Origin: DATDPM01 sp963841995 | GTDB taxonomy: Bacteria; Pseudomonadota; Alphaproteobacteria; DATDPM01 | Length of the DNA stretch: 64,000 nucleotides | Direction: 5' to 3' | NCBI GenBank assembly: GCA_963841995.1 | Contig: CAWJEX010000021.1 | Coordinates: forward strand, 1-64,000 | In this document: positions 1-9,789 of the stretch, piece after piece | Numbering within the stretch: position 1 is the first letter of the stretch | Layout of the letters: every line of letters starts with the position of its first letter | Notes under the pieces: generated by a model | The model's input: the letters and a program-made list of their open reading frames with translations, nothing else | What the model was told of the DNA's origin: nothing | Databases searched by the model: none | Program-made: the position numbers and the translations under genes

Positions 1-1
1 T

Positions 2-1071
2 GCGTCTATGCGTTCAGCGTATTGCTGCTACGAGGAGGTCGGCCGCCGTCGCGCCGACATGGTCTGCTGGGGCAGCCTGAACGACCCCGAGCACTGCGAC
101 TTCCGGTACGACCACATGACCAACTGGGGCCGGAAGATGTTCGTCAGCCCTGGCGTCATCAGGGACGGCCAGCTGCTCACCAACGACCTGGTCGAGATCA
201 ACCTCGGCATCCGCATCCTGCTCGGCAGCTCGTACTACGAGGACTGGGAAGACCAGGAGATGTTCGTGACCCGCGACCCGCTGGGCAACCCGGTGGACCG
301 CAGGCACCCCTGGAACCAGCACACGATCCCGCGGCCGGCCAAGCGCGACTTCGGCGACAAGTACAGCTGGGTCATGTCGCCACGCTGGTTCGACGGCCAG
401 AATCACCTCGCCGCCGACACCGGCGGCGGCCCGATCGCCCGGCTGTGGGCGACTGCGCAGGGCGGCCTGGTCGACTTCGGCTACGTCAAGTCGACGGGCA
501 GCAGCGTGCTGATCAACCTGCCGCGCACCGTCACCAAGCCGGAGGTCACCTTCGAGTGGAAGATCCCGACGGATCAAGCGGCGCGCCGCTGTCCAACGCG
601 ATCGAGCGAGACCGGGCCAGGACCTACTTCCAGGCTTACGCCGCCGCCTGCGCGCTGCACTTCATGGAGAAGGCGCTCGCCGAGCTGCGGGCCGGTCACA
701 CCAAGACCTGGGAGCCGTTCACCGTGCCGGACGAGGCGAACAGCTGCGGCTTCACCGAGGCCGTCCGCGGCGTGCTGTCGCACCACATGGTGATCCGCGG
801 CGGCAAGATCGCCAACTACCACCCGTATCCGCCGACGCCGTGGAACGCCAGCGTGCGCGACAGCTACGGCACGCCGGGCCCGTACGAGGACGCGGTGCAG
901 AACACGCCGATCTTCGAGGAGAATCCGCCGGAGCGGTTCAAGGGCATCGACATCATGCGGGCGGTGCGCAGCTTCGACCCGTGCCTGCCGTGCGGCGTGC
1001 ACATGTACCTGGGGAACGGCAAGGCGCTGCAGAAGGTGCATTCGCCGATGGCGGCAATCCTGTCCACCTGA
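2..1071 (+). CDS. hhyL: NiFe-hydrogenase large subunit, group 1h type (5' partial, frameshifted)
   Basis: This is the C-terminal part of the catalytic subunit of an H2-uptake NiFe hydrogenase. The start and the first Cys pair (L1 motif) lie before the window. The L2 nickel-binding motif DPCLPCGVH is visible near 977-1003, followed by a tail of about 22 residues. In this family such a tail is removed by a maturation protease after the His. The DPCLPCGVHMYLG form resembles high-affinity actinobacterial group 1h (formerly group 5) enzymes, which scavenge atmospheric H2. The reading frame changes near 580; both halves match the family, so this is probably a one-base error. It heads a cluster of hydrogenase-associated genes on the same strand. 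Confidence 0.85.
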   Translation, partial: VYAFSVLLLRGGRPPSRRHGLLGQPERPRALRLPVRPHDQLGPEDVRQPWRHQGRPAAHQRPGRDQPRHPHPARQLVLRGLGRPGDVRDPRPAGQPGGPQAPLEPAHDPAAGQARLRRQVQLGHVATLVRRPESPRRRHRRRPDRPAVGDCAGRPGRLRLRQVDGQQRADQPAAHRHQAGGHLRVEDPDGSSGAPLSNAIERDRARTYFQAYAAACALHFMEKALAELRAGHTKTWEPFTVPDEANSCGFTEAVRGVLSHHMVIRGGKIANYHPYPPTPWNASVRDSYGTPGPYEDAVQNTPIFEENPPERFKGIDIMRAVRSFDPCLPCGVHMYLGNGKALQKVHSPMAAILST

Positions 1072-1180
1072 TAGTCCTGGACTGGCCCGGTGCTACGGCC
1101 CGGGCCGTCCAGTCCACCGCGAGACCCTGGGACGCACGCGGGCAGGCCAGCAACCGCCCGGCAGACGGAGGCGAAGACGC

Positions 1181-2143
1181 ATGACCGGCGTGCAGACAGT
1201 CAGCGCACGGGTTGAGGAACTGCTCGACGCGCTTATTTCGGGTGGATTCGGCGGTGCTGCGTCGGCGGCGGAGGAGCTAGTCGGCCTGCTGGTCGGGCTC
1301 TATGGCGACGGCCTGGCCCAGATCGTCGCCACGATCGGCGACCAAGGTCCCGCAGGCGAGGAGATGATCGCCACGCTCGCCGACGACCCGCTGGTGGAGG
1401 GCCTGCTCTTGCTGCACGGCCTGCATCCGCTGGACGTCGATGCCCGGATCCAGCGGGCGCTTGATCGGGTGCGGCCCTACCTGGGCTCGCATGCGGGCGG
1501 CGTCGAGTACCTCGGCGTCACTGACGGGATCGCCAGGCTCAAGCTGGAGGGAAGCTGCAGCGGTTGTCCGTCCTCGACGGTGACGGTCCAGCTCGCCATC
1601 GAGGGCGCCGTGCGGGACGCGGCACCAGAGGTGACGGAGGTCGTTGTCGAGGGCATGACGGCCGCGCCGTCTGCGCCGAAGCTGCTGCAGATCGGCAGGC
1701 GTCCCGAGGATTCCGCGATGCAGGAGGCTTCCGGTGGGTCAGCGCGGTCTGCCGTTTCCGGGGGGTCGCGGGGGCTGTCCCGGGGTCTACCTTGCCGGGG
1801 GGTCGACTGGGGGCGTCCCCCGTCTGTCTGGATAGCGCTGCCGAATATCGGCCCGCCAAGCTCGCGGCCGGTCAGCGCGTCAGCGGACGGCGATCGCCGT
1901 TGTCGTCTGCTCGGTCCGCGGCACGCTTTACGCCTACCGCGACTCGTGCGCAGGCTGCGGCTCATCGCTGGCCGACGGCCAGCTTGACCGGGAGGTGCTG
2001 ACCTGCCGCAGCTGCGGCGCCAGGTACAACGTCACGGCTGGCCGGCAAGGGCGTCGACGACCCCGGCGCTGCATCTCGACCCGCTGCCGCTGCTGGCCGA
2101 CAGCCAGGGCGTCCGGGTGGCGGTCCCGGAGGCGGTGCGCTAG
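1181..2143 (+). CDS. NifU-domain/Rieske-like iron-sulfur protein (frameshifted)
   Basis: The first 170 residues include a NifU C-terminal-type Fe-S scaffold domain with the SCSGCPSS motif near 1552-1575. After a disordered linker and at least one frameshift (about 1,850-2,000), a second domain has two Cys pairs (SCAGCGSSL and CRSCGARYN) near 1945-2032 and ends with a VPEAVR tail. This looks like a Rieske or rubredoxin-like cluster site, but the usual Rieske His residues are not obvious. Genes of this kind sit beside group 1h hydrogenases in actinobacteria, which suggests a role in Fe-S delivery or electron transfer. Its ATG follows the hydrogenase gene by about 110 bases, with a purine-rich stretch upstream. 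The stop overlaps the next start as TAGTG. Confidence 0.7.
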
Positions 2144-2920
2144 TGCGGGCAGACAGGCCTGCGGCGGTTCGTGCGCGCCGGCGGAGCGGCGCTCGCAGCG
2201 GCCCCGGCCGGAGCAGCGCCGTCGGCGGTGCGGTCCCGGCGGCTGCGGGGCCGGCGGGGACGGTTCGGTCAGGTAACGCTGCCCGGCCGCGTGGCCCGCG
2301 GGAACCGGGCGCTCGCCGGCGGAACGCGCCGGCAGCGGAGAAGTGCGAGCTGTGCGCGACCGAGGTTCCGGACGAGCACGGCCACATCGCCGACCTGGAG
2401 GCGGCCTCGCTGCTGTGCGCCTGCCGGGCGTGCTACCTGCTGTTCACCCGGCCGGTCGCCGGGCGCAAGAAGTACGTGGCGGTACCCGACCGGTACCTGG
2501 CCGATCCGGGCCGGGTGATGTCACCGGCCGAGTGGGACCAGCTCGAGATCCCGGTCGGCCTGGCCTTCTTCCTGCGCAGCTCACGGGAAGACGGCGAGCT
2601 GGCCGGCTTCTACCCCAGCCCGGCCGGCGTCACCGAATGCCAGCTGGACCTGCAGCGGTGGGCGCAGCTCGTCGCCAGCTACCCGCTGCTCGGCGCGCCG
2701 GCACCGGACGTTGAGGCCGCCCTGATCAGCCGGTCAGATTCCGGCGTGGAGTACTTCCTGGTCCCGATCGATGCCTGTTACGAGCTGGCCGGCCGGATGC
2801 GCCTGCACTGGCGCGGCTTCGACGGCGGCACGGAGGCGCGGGAGAGCATCGCCGCGTTCCTGGACGGGGTGCGGCGCGCCGCGGCCCGGCCCGTTCAGCC
2901 CGGAGGGCTCAGGTGGCTGA
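2143..2920 (+). CDS. DUF5947 family protein, hydrogenase-associated (frameshifted)
   Basis: The protein has a zinc-ribbon-like N-terminal part with two pairs of Cys (CELCATEV and CACRACYLLF, near 2344-2445). A conserved body follows that includes LAFFLRSS and a YFLVPIDACYELAG segment. This pattern matches DUF5947, a family found next to actinobacterial hydrogenase genes; its biochemical function is unknown. The start is taken as GTG 2143, overlapping the upstream stop. The N-terminal 50 codons switch frame at about 2,158 and 2,300, and the end is placed at the TGA (2918-2920) overlapping the next GTG start, which needs one more small indel. Cys-rich content suggests metal binding. Confidence 0.65.
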
Positions 2921-3536
2921 ACTCGTCTTTGACTGCACCGGCGCACGCGCGGACAAGTTTGCCGTGGTGCCGTCGATGTTCTTCACGCTGCGGATCAGCG
3001 AGACGATCGGGCCAGCGGGTCGAGGCGATCGCGCTGCGCTGCCAGATCCGGATCGAGCCGGCCAGGCGGCGCTATGCCGACGACGAGGCCGAGCGGCTGA
3101 ACGACCTCTTCGGCGAGACGCAGCGGTGGGCCGACACGCTCAAGCCCTTGCAGTTCACCAACGTGTCGATCATGGTGCCCGGCTTCACCGGCAGCACCGA
3201 CGATCGACCTGCCGGTCCCGCTCACCTACGACATGGAGATCGGCGCGACCCGGTACTTCGCCGGGCTCGACGACGGCGAGGTTCCGCTGCTGCTGCTGTT
3301 CAGCGGGACGGTCTTCAGCATTGCGGACGGCAGAGATGTCGGTGACGCAGGTGCCGTGGAGCAAGGAGGCGTCCTACCGGCTGCCGGTCAGCGTCTGGCG
3401 TGAGGCGTCGACGCGCACTTCCCGAACTCGGCGTGGATCAGGCTCAGCAACCTGACGCTTCGACGAACTGCTCAGGTTCAAGACGCGCCGAGGGCTGGCG
3501 ACCTGGGAAGCCACGATCCTCGACCCTGCTCTCTGA
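2913..3536 (+). CDS. DUF6084 family protein, hydrogenase-associated (frameshifted)
   Basis: It begins at GTG 2913 with the sequence VAELVFDCTGARADKF and overlaps the end of DUF5947. The body carries the segments ALRCQIRIEPARRRY, LKPLQFTNVSIMVPGF, LPVPLTYDMEIGATRYF and LPLLLLFSGTVF-like pieces, ending with LRFKTRRGLATWEATILDPAL and TGA at 3534-3536. These match DUF6084, seen in actinobacterial group 1h hydrogenase clusters. At least four single-base insertions break the frame (about 3,010, 3,197, 3,335 and 3,400). It is predicted to be soluble with a beta-rich body. Its function is unknown; by context it is a maturation or accessory factor of the hydrogenase. Confidence 0.65.
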
Positions 3537-3565
3537 GGCGGCTGACCGCGCGGAGCGACGCCGGC

Positions 3566-5066
3566 ATGAGACTCAACGCCGAGCACCTGGATCACGCCCG
3601 CGCGAGGTCGCCGACGCGATCTTGTACGAGGGCTACCTGCTGTACCCGTACCATCAAGTCCGCGCAGAAGAATCAGGTCCGGTTCCAGTTCGGCGTGCTG
3701 ATGCCGCGCGGCTACGCCGCGATCGATCCGAACGAGGCCAGCTCGCTGCCAGACCGAGTGCCTGCTCGAGTGCACCGACGACGCCGAGATACGGGTGCTG
3801 GTCCGGTTCCTGCACTTGCAGCGGCGGCTGGTGCAGGGCGTATCGCCGGATGACGGCGAGCTGCACGACGTCGACACCCTGTACGTGGACGGCGCCGAGT
3901 ACACCGCCTGGGACGAAGCCGCCGAGCGCGAGCAGCGCGTTACGGTCGTCGTGTCCGGGTCGCTCCTCGCCGCGGACAAGACCGTCGAGTTCCACATCGG
4001 CCCGGGCGAGGCGATCGAGGAGCTGACCGACTGCCGCGGCCGGTGGCCGGCCGCCTGGTCCGGCAGTGGAGCGCGCTTGACGGGATGATCAGGCTGCATG
4101 CCGAGCGGGTGGCCGGGCCATACCAGGCGCTACGCCTGCGGGTGCGGGTGGAGAACACCACGACGCCGCTGGCCGAGACTGCGCAGCCGCGACGACGGGC
4201 TGCGGCATGCGCTGATCGCCGCGCACTCGCTGATCGGCGTTCCCGGCGGGACATTCCTGTCCATGACCGATCCGCCGGAATGGGCGGCCGCTGCGGTGGC
4301 CGGCTGCCGCAACATCGGCACCTGGCCGGTGCTGGCCGGGCCCGGCGACTGCGCTGACCTGATGCTGTCCGCGCCGGTCATCCTGTACGACCACCCGGAG
4401 GTGGCGGCCGAGAGCGCCGGGCGACCTGTTTGACGCTACCGAGATCGACGAGATCCTGACGCTGCGCACGATGACACTCACCGACGCCGAGAAGCGCCAG
4501 GCCAGGGCCACCGACAGCCGGGCTGCCGAGCTGGTCGACCGGCTCGATGACATGCCGCCGCAGATGCTCGAGCGGATGCACGGCGCCATCAGGTACCTCC
4601 GGTCGGCGCCCGCCGGCGCGGCCGCGTTCGCCGCGCGGCTGAGCCCCGTGGTAGGATCGACCGTAGTGGGATCGACCGTGCGGCATCGACTGGCCGGCGC
4701 CGGAGGTGACGGACCGGCCGTCCGTTCCGTGGTGGGATCCGGGCTCGGACGCCTCGGTCTCGCCCGAGACCGACCACGTGCTGATCGACGGCGTGCGCGT
4801 TACCAGGAACTCGCGCGTGCTGATGCAGCCAGGAACGCCGGCGGGCCGACGCGCAGGACCTGTTCCTGACCGGCCGGGAGGCGATCGTCGAGGCAGTCCT
4901 GTTCGACGTCGACGGCCAGGTGCACCTGGCCGTCACGCCGGTCGATGACCCAGCCGCGGACCTGCAGCGCAACCACGGCAGGTTCCTGTACTTCGCACCT
5001 GATGAGGTAGTGCCGTGTGCGCACGGCAGCACAGCAACCGAGCTAGCGGAAGGAGGGGAGCGATGA
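3566..5066 (+). CDS. Conserved hydrogenase-cluster protein of about 500 aa, function unknown (frameshifted)
   Basis: Conceptual joining of frames gives one protein from ATG 3566 (MRLNAEHLDHAR) to TGA 5064-5066, which overlaps the next ATG as ATGA. Recognisable stretches are ADAILYEGYLLYPY, NQVRFQFGVLMPRGY, SLLAADKTVEFHIGPGEA, HALIAAHSLIGVPGG, GDCADLMLSAPVILYDHPE and PWWDPGSDASVSPETDHV. I recognise it as a companion of actinobacterial hydrogenase clusters but cannot assign a fold or reaction. There is no signal peptide or membrane segment. More than six indels disrupt it. Three near-identical GIDR/GIDW units occur near 4655-4700. Confidence 0.55.
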
Positions 5067-5167
5067 TCACCAAACTGGTCAAGGCGGCGCTACTGGCTGC
5101 GGTTCTCGCGGCGATCGTGCAGTCGGTGCCGGACATCAAGCGGTACCTCGAACTCCGAGAGATGTAG
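5063..5167 (+). CDS. 34-aa membrane microprotein, DUF6893 type
   Basis: An intact 34-codon frame starts at ATG 5063 after a strong GGAGGGGAG ribosome site and overlaps the preceding stop. The product starts MITKLVKAALLAAVLAAIVQ and ends in a charged tail with KRYLELREM, so it is a single membrane-spanning helix with a short C-terminal cytoplasmic or periplasmic tail. Its size, the PDIKRYLELR tail and its place after the hydrogenase partners match the DUF6893 family. It may be a small membrane anchor for the hydrogenase, but this is inference. It is too short for many gene callers. Confidence 0.65.
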   Translation: MITKLVKAALLAAVLAAIVQSVPDIKRYLELREM

Positions 5168-5220
5168 TCAGCGGTCCCCGAACGCTTGCTTTTCAACCCT
5201 CCACCAGGCAAGGCAGGACG

Positions 5221-5490
5221 ATGGAAACGATCATTGGTTTTGTGGCTGGCTACATCGCCGGCTGCAAGGACGGTCAGGACGGCGTCAAGCGGTTGCGCGC
5301 CTCGGTCGAGGCCATCATGAAATCGGATGAGGTCAAGCGGCTCGCGGCCGAGGCGATGAGCTTCGCCGAAGTAGCCGCGCGACGGGCCGCCTCTGGCCGG
5401 GGTCTGAGTCTGTCGGGCACTGTCGGAACTGTCACCGACGTGCTGGTGAACCGCGCCTCGGCGCGCGCCAAGGGATCACGCGCGGCCTGA
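5221..5490 (+). CDS. Conserved 89-aa hydrogenase-cluster protein
   Basis: An intact frame runs from ATG 5221 to TGA 5490. The product opens METIIGFVAGYIAGCKDGQDG, a short hydrophobic glycine-rich helix. An amphipathic Ala/Arg-rich helix with the pattern DEVKRLAAEAMSFAEVAARR follows, and then a GTVTDVLVNRASA tail. Similar small proteins close actinobacterial hydrogenase clusters. It may associate with the membrane through its N-terminus. No enzyme motif is seen. It sits 53 bases after the 34-aa gene and is probably the last gene of the transcript, since 175 non-coding bases follow before nth. Confidence 0.55.
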   Translation: METIIGFVAGYIAGCKDGQDGVKRLRASVEAIMKSDEVKRLAAEAMSFAEVAARRAASGRGLSLSGTVGTVTDVLVNRASARAKGSRAA

Positions 5491-5665
5491 TGAAAGCAGC
5501 GGCAGGCCGCGGCGGTCGGCCGGATGTCACCGGCGCGCCAACGGCACCGCCTAGGTGGCCACCGCCCGTGCGGTGCGCCGGAACGGGGCAGCGCCCTGGG
5601 CCCATCCCGCGGTGCCGTCCCGTGACGTGGCCCTCAGCCGCGCCGTGACTGCATAGGCTTGGCAG

Positions 5666-6380
5666 GTGCCCCCGCTCCCGCCCTCCCATACTGCGCTGGT
5701 CCGTCGGGCCCGCAGGATCAACCGCGAGCTCGCCGTGCTGTACCCGGATGCACACTGCGAGCTGGACTTCACCAACCCGCTTGAGCTGCTCGTCGCGACA
5801 ATCCTGAGCGCCCAGAACCACCGACCAGCGGGTCAACGTGGTGACGCCGGTGCTGTTCGCCAAGTACCGGACTGCCGCAGATTATGCGGCGGCCGACCGG
5901 GCCGAGGTCGAGCAGATCATCCAGTCCGACCGGGTTCTTCCGGGCCAAGACCACCAGCCTCATCGGGCTCGGCCAGGCGCTCTGCGAGCGGTTCGGCGGC
6001 GAGGTGCCCGGTCGGCTGCGCCGACCTGGTCACGCTGCCCGGCGTGGGCAGCAAGACGGCCAACGTGGTGCTCGGCAACGCGTTCGGGGTACCCGGCATC
6101 ACGGTGGACACGCATTTCGCGCGGCTGGCCCGCAGGTTCGGCTGGACCAGCCAGGACGACCCGGACAAGATCGAGCAGGAGGTCGGGGCGCTCGTTCCCG
6201 AAGTCGGAGTGGACGATGCTGTCGCACCGGCTGATCTGGCACGGCCGCCGCGTCTGCCACGCCCGCAAGCCGGCCTGCGGCGCCTGCGGCGATCGCCGCG
6301 CTGTGCCCGTCGTTCGGCGACCGGACCGACCGATCGCGGCGACGGCGCGCAAGCTCGTCAAGGCGGGGCCGTTCTCTTGA
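5666..6380 (+). CDS. nth: Endonuclease III (frameshifted)
   Basis: This is the DNA glycosylase/AP lyase of base excision repair, which removes oxidised pyrimidines. The helix-hairpin-helix LPGVGSKTANVVLGNAFG and the catalytic Asp in ITVDTHFARLARR are clear at 6037-6140. The catalytic Lys lies in GSKTAN. A C-terminal Fe-S Cys run (CHARKPACGACG) is present, but the expected fourth Cys reads as Val in the present sequence. Four or more single-base insertions (about 5,822, 5,930, 6,015 and 6,200) break the frame; removing each restores the family sequence. The start is GTG 5666. The following NUDIX gene overlaps its stop. Confidence 0.8.
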
Positions 6381-7061
6381 CGGCTGACGCGACAGGCGAT
6401 ACGGCCGCGGTGCCCGCCTGGCTGTGCCAGGCTGGCCGCGGCCGCCGCGCAGATGCAGGTGCCGCCGCCGCTGCGCCCGCCGGCCCGCGGCGGCCGGCCT
6501 GCCGCGGTGCTCATCCTGTTCGGCGACGGCGCCGGCCGGGCCTGACCTGCTGCTGGTACGAGCGTGCGCTGACCTGCGCAAGCACCCAGGCCAGCCCGCC
6601 TTCCCCGGCGGCGCGATCGACGCGGCGGATCGGCGGCCCGGTGCAGGCGGCACTGCGCGAGGCCGCGGAGGAGACGGGCGTCGATCCGGCCGGCGTCCGG
6701 GTGCTTGCCGTGATGCCCGAGCTCTATATCTGGCGCAGCGATTTCCGGGTCACGCCGGTGCTCGGCTGGTGGCATGCCCCGGTGCCCGGTCGCTCCGGGC
6801 GATCCGGCCGAGATCGCGGCCGTCATCCGGGTGCCGGTGGCAGAGCTGGCCGCGCCGGCGAACCGGATCATGATCCGGTATCCCGGCGGCCAGGGCGGCC
6901 CGGCGTTCCGGGCTGGCTGGCCTGATCGTCTGGGGGTTCACCGCGATGCTGCTCGACCGGGTGCTCGCGCTCGGCGGCTGGGAGCAGCCGTGGGATTCAA
7001 GCCGGGTGACGAACCTCGCGCCGGCGATCGCCCGACCGGCTGGCCGCCGCTGGGCACGTGA
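6377..7061 (+). CDS. NUDIX hydrolase, CoA-pyrophosphatase type (frameshifted)
   Basis: The NUDIX box can be read from 6,600 to 6,690 as FPGGAID, then ALREAAEETGVDP, the hydrolase core that binds Mg2+ and cleaves nucleoside-diphosphate linkages. The preceding LRKHPGQPAFPGG segment resembles the CoA-pyrophosphatase signature of the NudL/YeaB group. The remainder (LPVMPELYIWRSDFRVTPVLGWW-like) fits the family. The start is probably TTG 6377, overlapping the nth stop. The exact 3' end is unclear because two frames are open there, so about 7,061 is used. Several indels are present. The nth-NUDIX-marP order is common in actinobacteria. Confidence 0.65.
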
Positions 7062-7121
7062 CATCTCGGCCCGCATGACACCGGACGTCAGCGGGCGCTG
7101 GCGGCACTATAGGTTGATGGC

Positions 7122-8338
7122 GTGCCCGGTGACCTGCTCGACCTGATCCTGATCGCGCTGATCGCGGCGTTCGCCGTGGCCGGGTATCGGCAGGGCTTCA
7201 TCATCGGCATACTCAGCCTGGCCGGATTCATGATCGGCGTTGCCCGCGGAGCGCTTATCGCCCCTGGCATCTCCCGCGCCCTGGCCGCGAGCCTGCCCTG
7301 GCAGGCCTTCATCGCGATCCTGGTGGTGTTCGCGGCGCGCCGTCATCGGCATGCTGCGTCGCGTCCGGGCTCGGCGTGGCGGTTCGGTCGCGGCTGACCG
7401 GCCGCCCGGCCACGGTCGTCGACTCGCTCGGCGGCGCCGCGGTCAACGTCGTCGCGGTCCTCATCGTGGCCTGGCTGCATCGGCTCGTTCCTGGTCAGAA
7501 CGCGCCGTTCCCGGCGATTGCCCGGCAGGTCAACAACTCGGTCGTGCTGCGCACCGTGGACAGCATGATGCCGCGCCGCACGCTGTACCTGCCGGTCTTC
7601 CCGCCAGCTGCGCAGCCTGCTGTCGCAACGGGCTCTACTCGCCAGGTCTTCAGCGCCATCGGAGCGGAGAACTAGCCTGACCCTGCCGGCGCCCGGATCC
7701 GGCCGTGCTCAGATCCCGTGCGCTAGGCCGGGTCGAGCCGAGCATCGTCAAGATCGAGGGCGTCGCCGAGTCCTGCTCGCTGCGGATCGAGGGCTCGGGC
7801 TTCGTCATCTCGCCCGGAGCACGTGCTGACCAACGCGCACGTGGTCGCGGGAGTGACGCTGGGGCCCGACCGTCGATCGCCGAGCGGCCAGTCATACCGG
7901 GCCCGGGTGGTGCTCTACGACCCGCAGCGCGACGTGGCGATCCTCGACGTCCCCGGCCTGCCGGCGCCGCCGCTGACATTCGCCGCGCCGGCGGCCGCGG
8001 GACGCGCCGCCATCGTCGCCGGGTACCCGCTCAATCAACCGCTACGGGGTAGTCGCGGCGAGGATCGGCCGCAGCGTCAGCGCCTACGGGCCGAACATCT
8101 ATCGGACCGCGATCGTGCACCGGCAGATCTATCCGATCCGGGCCCCGATCGAGCCGGGTAACTCCGGCGGCCCGCTGCTGTCGCGCCGACGGCCGCGTCT
8201 ACGGCGTGGTCTTCGCGGCCTCCACGTCGATCGCGGATACTGGGTTACGCGCTGACCGCCGGCGAGGTGGCGAGCGACGTGCCGCGGGGAGCCAGGATCT
8301 CGCCGCCGGTGTCCACGCAAGCCTGCCAGGGCGGCTAG
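7122..8338 (+). CDS. marP: MarP-like membrane serine protease (CvpA plus trypsin-like domain, frameshifted)
   Basis: The first 150 residues form four hydrophobic helices of the CvpA type (for example LLDLILIALIAAFAVAGYRQ). A trypsin-like domain follows, facing the periplasm: the His is in EHVLTNAHVVAG (about 7,815), the Asp in RDVAILDVPGLP (7,929) and the Ser in IEPGNSGGPLLS (8,150). Mycobacterial MarP has this layout and protects against acid and oxidative stress by cutting cell-wall enzymes. Frameshifts lie near 7,340, 7,480, 7,700, 7,815, 8,035 and 8,185. The start is GTG 7122; the TAG at 8336-8338 ends the frame after a Cys-Gln-Gly-Gly tail. Confidence 0.75.
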
Positions 8339-8375
8339 CGCGGGTCCGGCGTCCCCGCCCGCGCGCAGCCGATCC

Positions 8376-8856
8376 TCAGGTCCGGCGCGACTCAGGCGGT
8401 CCAGGCCGGACTGCCTCGATCCGGTCGGCGAGCCCTGCGCACGAGCGCCGCAGGCCCGGCCACGTCGACGTCATGCGGGCCCGCGCGCCGGGTAGCCGCT
8501 CAGCCGGTCAGCGCCACGGCGCAGCAGCGCCACGGCACCGCGGGCGTTGCCGCGCAGCGCATGGGTCAGCCCGACCGCGAGCTGCGCGAGGCCCTGCCAC
8601 AGGTCGCGCTCGGCCGGCGGGCCGCCTTCCAGGCCGCCTCGAGCACCTCGTGCGCGTGGAACGGGCGGCCCTCGTCGAGCAGCTGCTGCGCCGATGGCCA
8701 GTGCCTCGGTCCGGCGGCAGCGCCTGGTCATCCGGCGCGCAGGCTGGCCGCGCTGCGTCCCTGGCCAGCGGACGCCCGAGCCCGTCGCGTGGCCTTGCGT
8801 TCCGGGCCCGGCCGGTCGGCGTCCCGGTCCCGCTCCTGGCGGGCCGTCGGGTCCAT
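8376..8856 (-). CDS. DUF309 domain protein (frameshifted)
   Basis: On the minus strand, joined frames give a protein of about 160 aa beginning MDPTARQERDRD. Its central part reads LLDEGRPFHAHEVLEAAWK, then ERDLWQGLAQLAVGLTHALRG and GAVALLRRGADRLSGYP. These are the two conserved helix pairs of DUF309, an all-helical family with the FxAHExLExxWR signature; its function is unknown. Indels near 8,495, 8,690 and 8,790 break the frame. It starts 3 bases after the stop of the upstream hydrolase gene and is probably co-transcribed with it. Confidence 0.6.
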
Positions 8857-8859
8857 CGG

Positions 8860-9787
8860 CTAGCGCTCGGGCTCGGGGTCCGCCAGCCAGGAGCGCAGCT
8901 CGAGGTCGAACCGGTCCGGCACTTCCTCGTGCGGGAAGTGGCCGGCGCCGTCGAGCAGCCGCCACCGGTACGGCGCCTCGACGTGCACGCCGGAGCCGCG
9001 GGCCGCGCTCGGCAGCACGCACGGGTCGAGCGCGCCGTGCAGGTGCAGCGTCGGCGCCTGGATCGGGGCCCGCATCATCCGGGTGTAGGGGATCCCGTCG
9101 GGCCGGAACCTGGAGCGCAGGTACCAGCGGTGGTACTCAAGCGCGGAGTGGGCCACCGACGGCACGCACATGGCGTCCTGGTACCGCGCGCTCGGTCTCC
9201 GGGTCCGGCCAGCCAGGGCCCGACCAGGCGGTCAGCATCCGGCCGACCCGCTGCGCGCCGTCCTTGCAGCAGCCGCCGTTCCGGCAGCATCGGCAGCTGG
9301 AATCCGAGCGCGTAAGCCCATGCTGCGGGCCTGGGCGAACGGGGCGGACAGCACGGCGGACCGCAGCCGCAGCGGATGCGGCATCGAGACGATGGCCAGG
9401 CGCCGCACGACCTTGGGGTGGTAGGCGGCCATCGTCCAGGCGATCAGCCCGCCCCAGTCATGGCCGACGACGACGGCGTTGGCCTCGCCGAGCGAGCGGA
9501 CCAGGCCCGGCCGCGTCCGAGGCCGCCGTGACCAGGTCGTAGCCACGCGGCGGCTTGTCGCTGCCGCCGTAGCCGCGCAGGTCGGGCGCGACCGCCCGGT
9601 AGCCGGCCTGGCTCAGCGAGCTGAGCTGCCGCCGCCAGGTCCACCAGAACTCGGGGAACCCGTGCAGCAGCAGGACCAGCGGGCCGTCGCCGCTCTCGGC
9701 GACGTGGAATCGGGTGCCGTTGGCACTGACGGACCGGTGCGACCAGGGTCCGCTGAGGTAGATGGCCGCGTTGCCGCGCGCGGCCAT
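8860..9787 (-). CDS. Alpha/beta hydrolase, epoxide-hydrolase-like (frameshifted)
   Basis: The protein has the oxyanion motif LLHGFPEFWWTWRRQL near residue 45 and the nucleophile elbow GHDWGG. The Asp nucleophile there is typical of soluble epoxide hydrolases and haloalkane dehalogenases. A catalytic His region, DGAGHFPHEEVPDRF, lies near the C-terminus. The substrate is not predictable. It starts at ATG 9787, and the C-terminal third (positions 8,860-9,300) is in different frames because of indels near 9,190, 9,310 and 9,515. The neighbours are DUF309 downstream and a holin-family gene upstream, all on the minus strand. Confidence 0.75.
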
Positions 9788-9789
9788 GG

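Noticed and set aside
4650..4700. Three GIDR-like units as a protein repeat
   Set aside because: The repeat is only 15 bases per unit in a region full of indels, so it may be an assembly effect.
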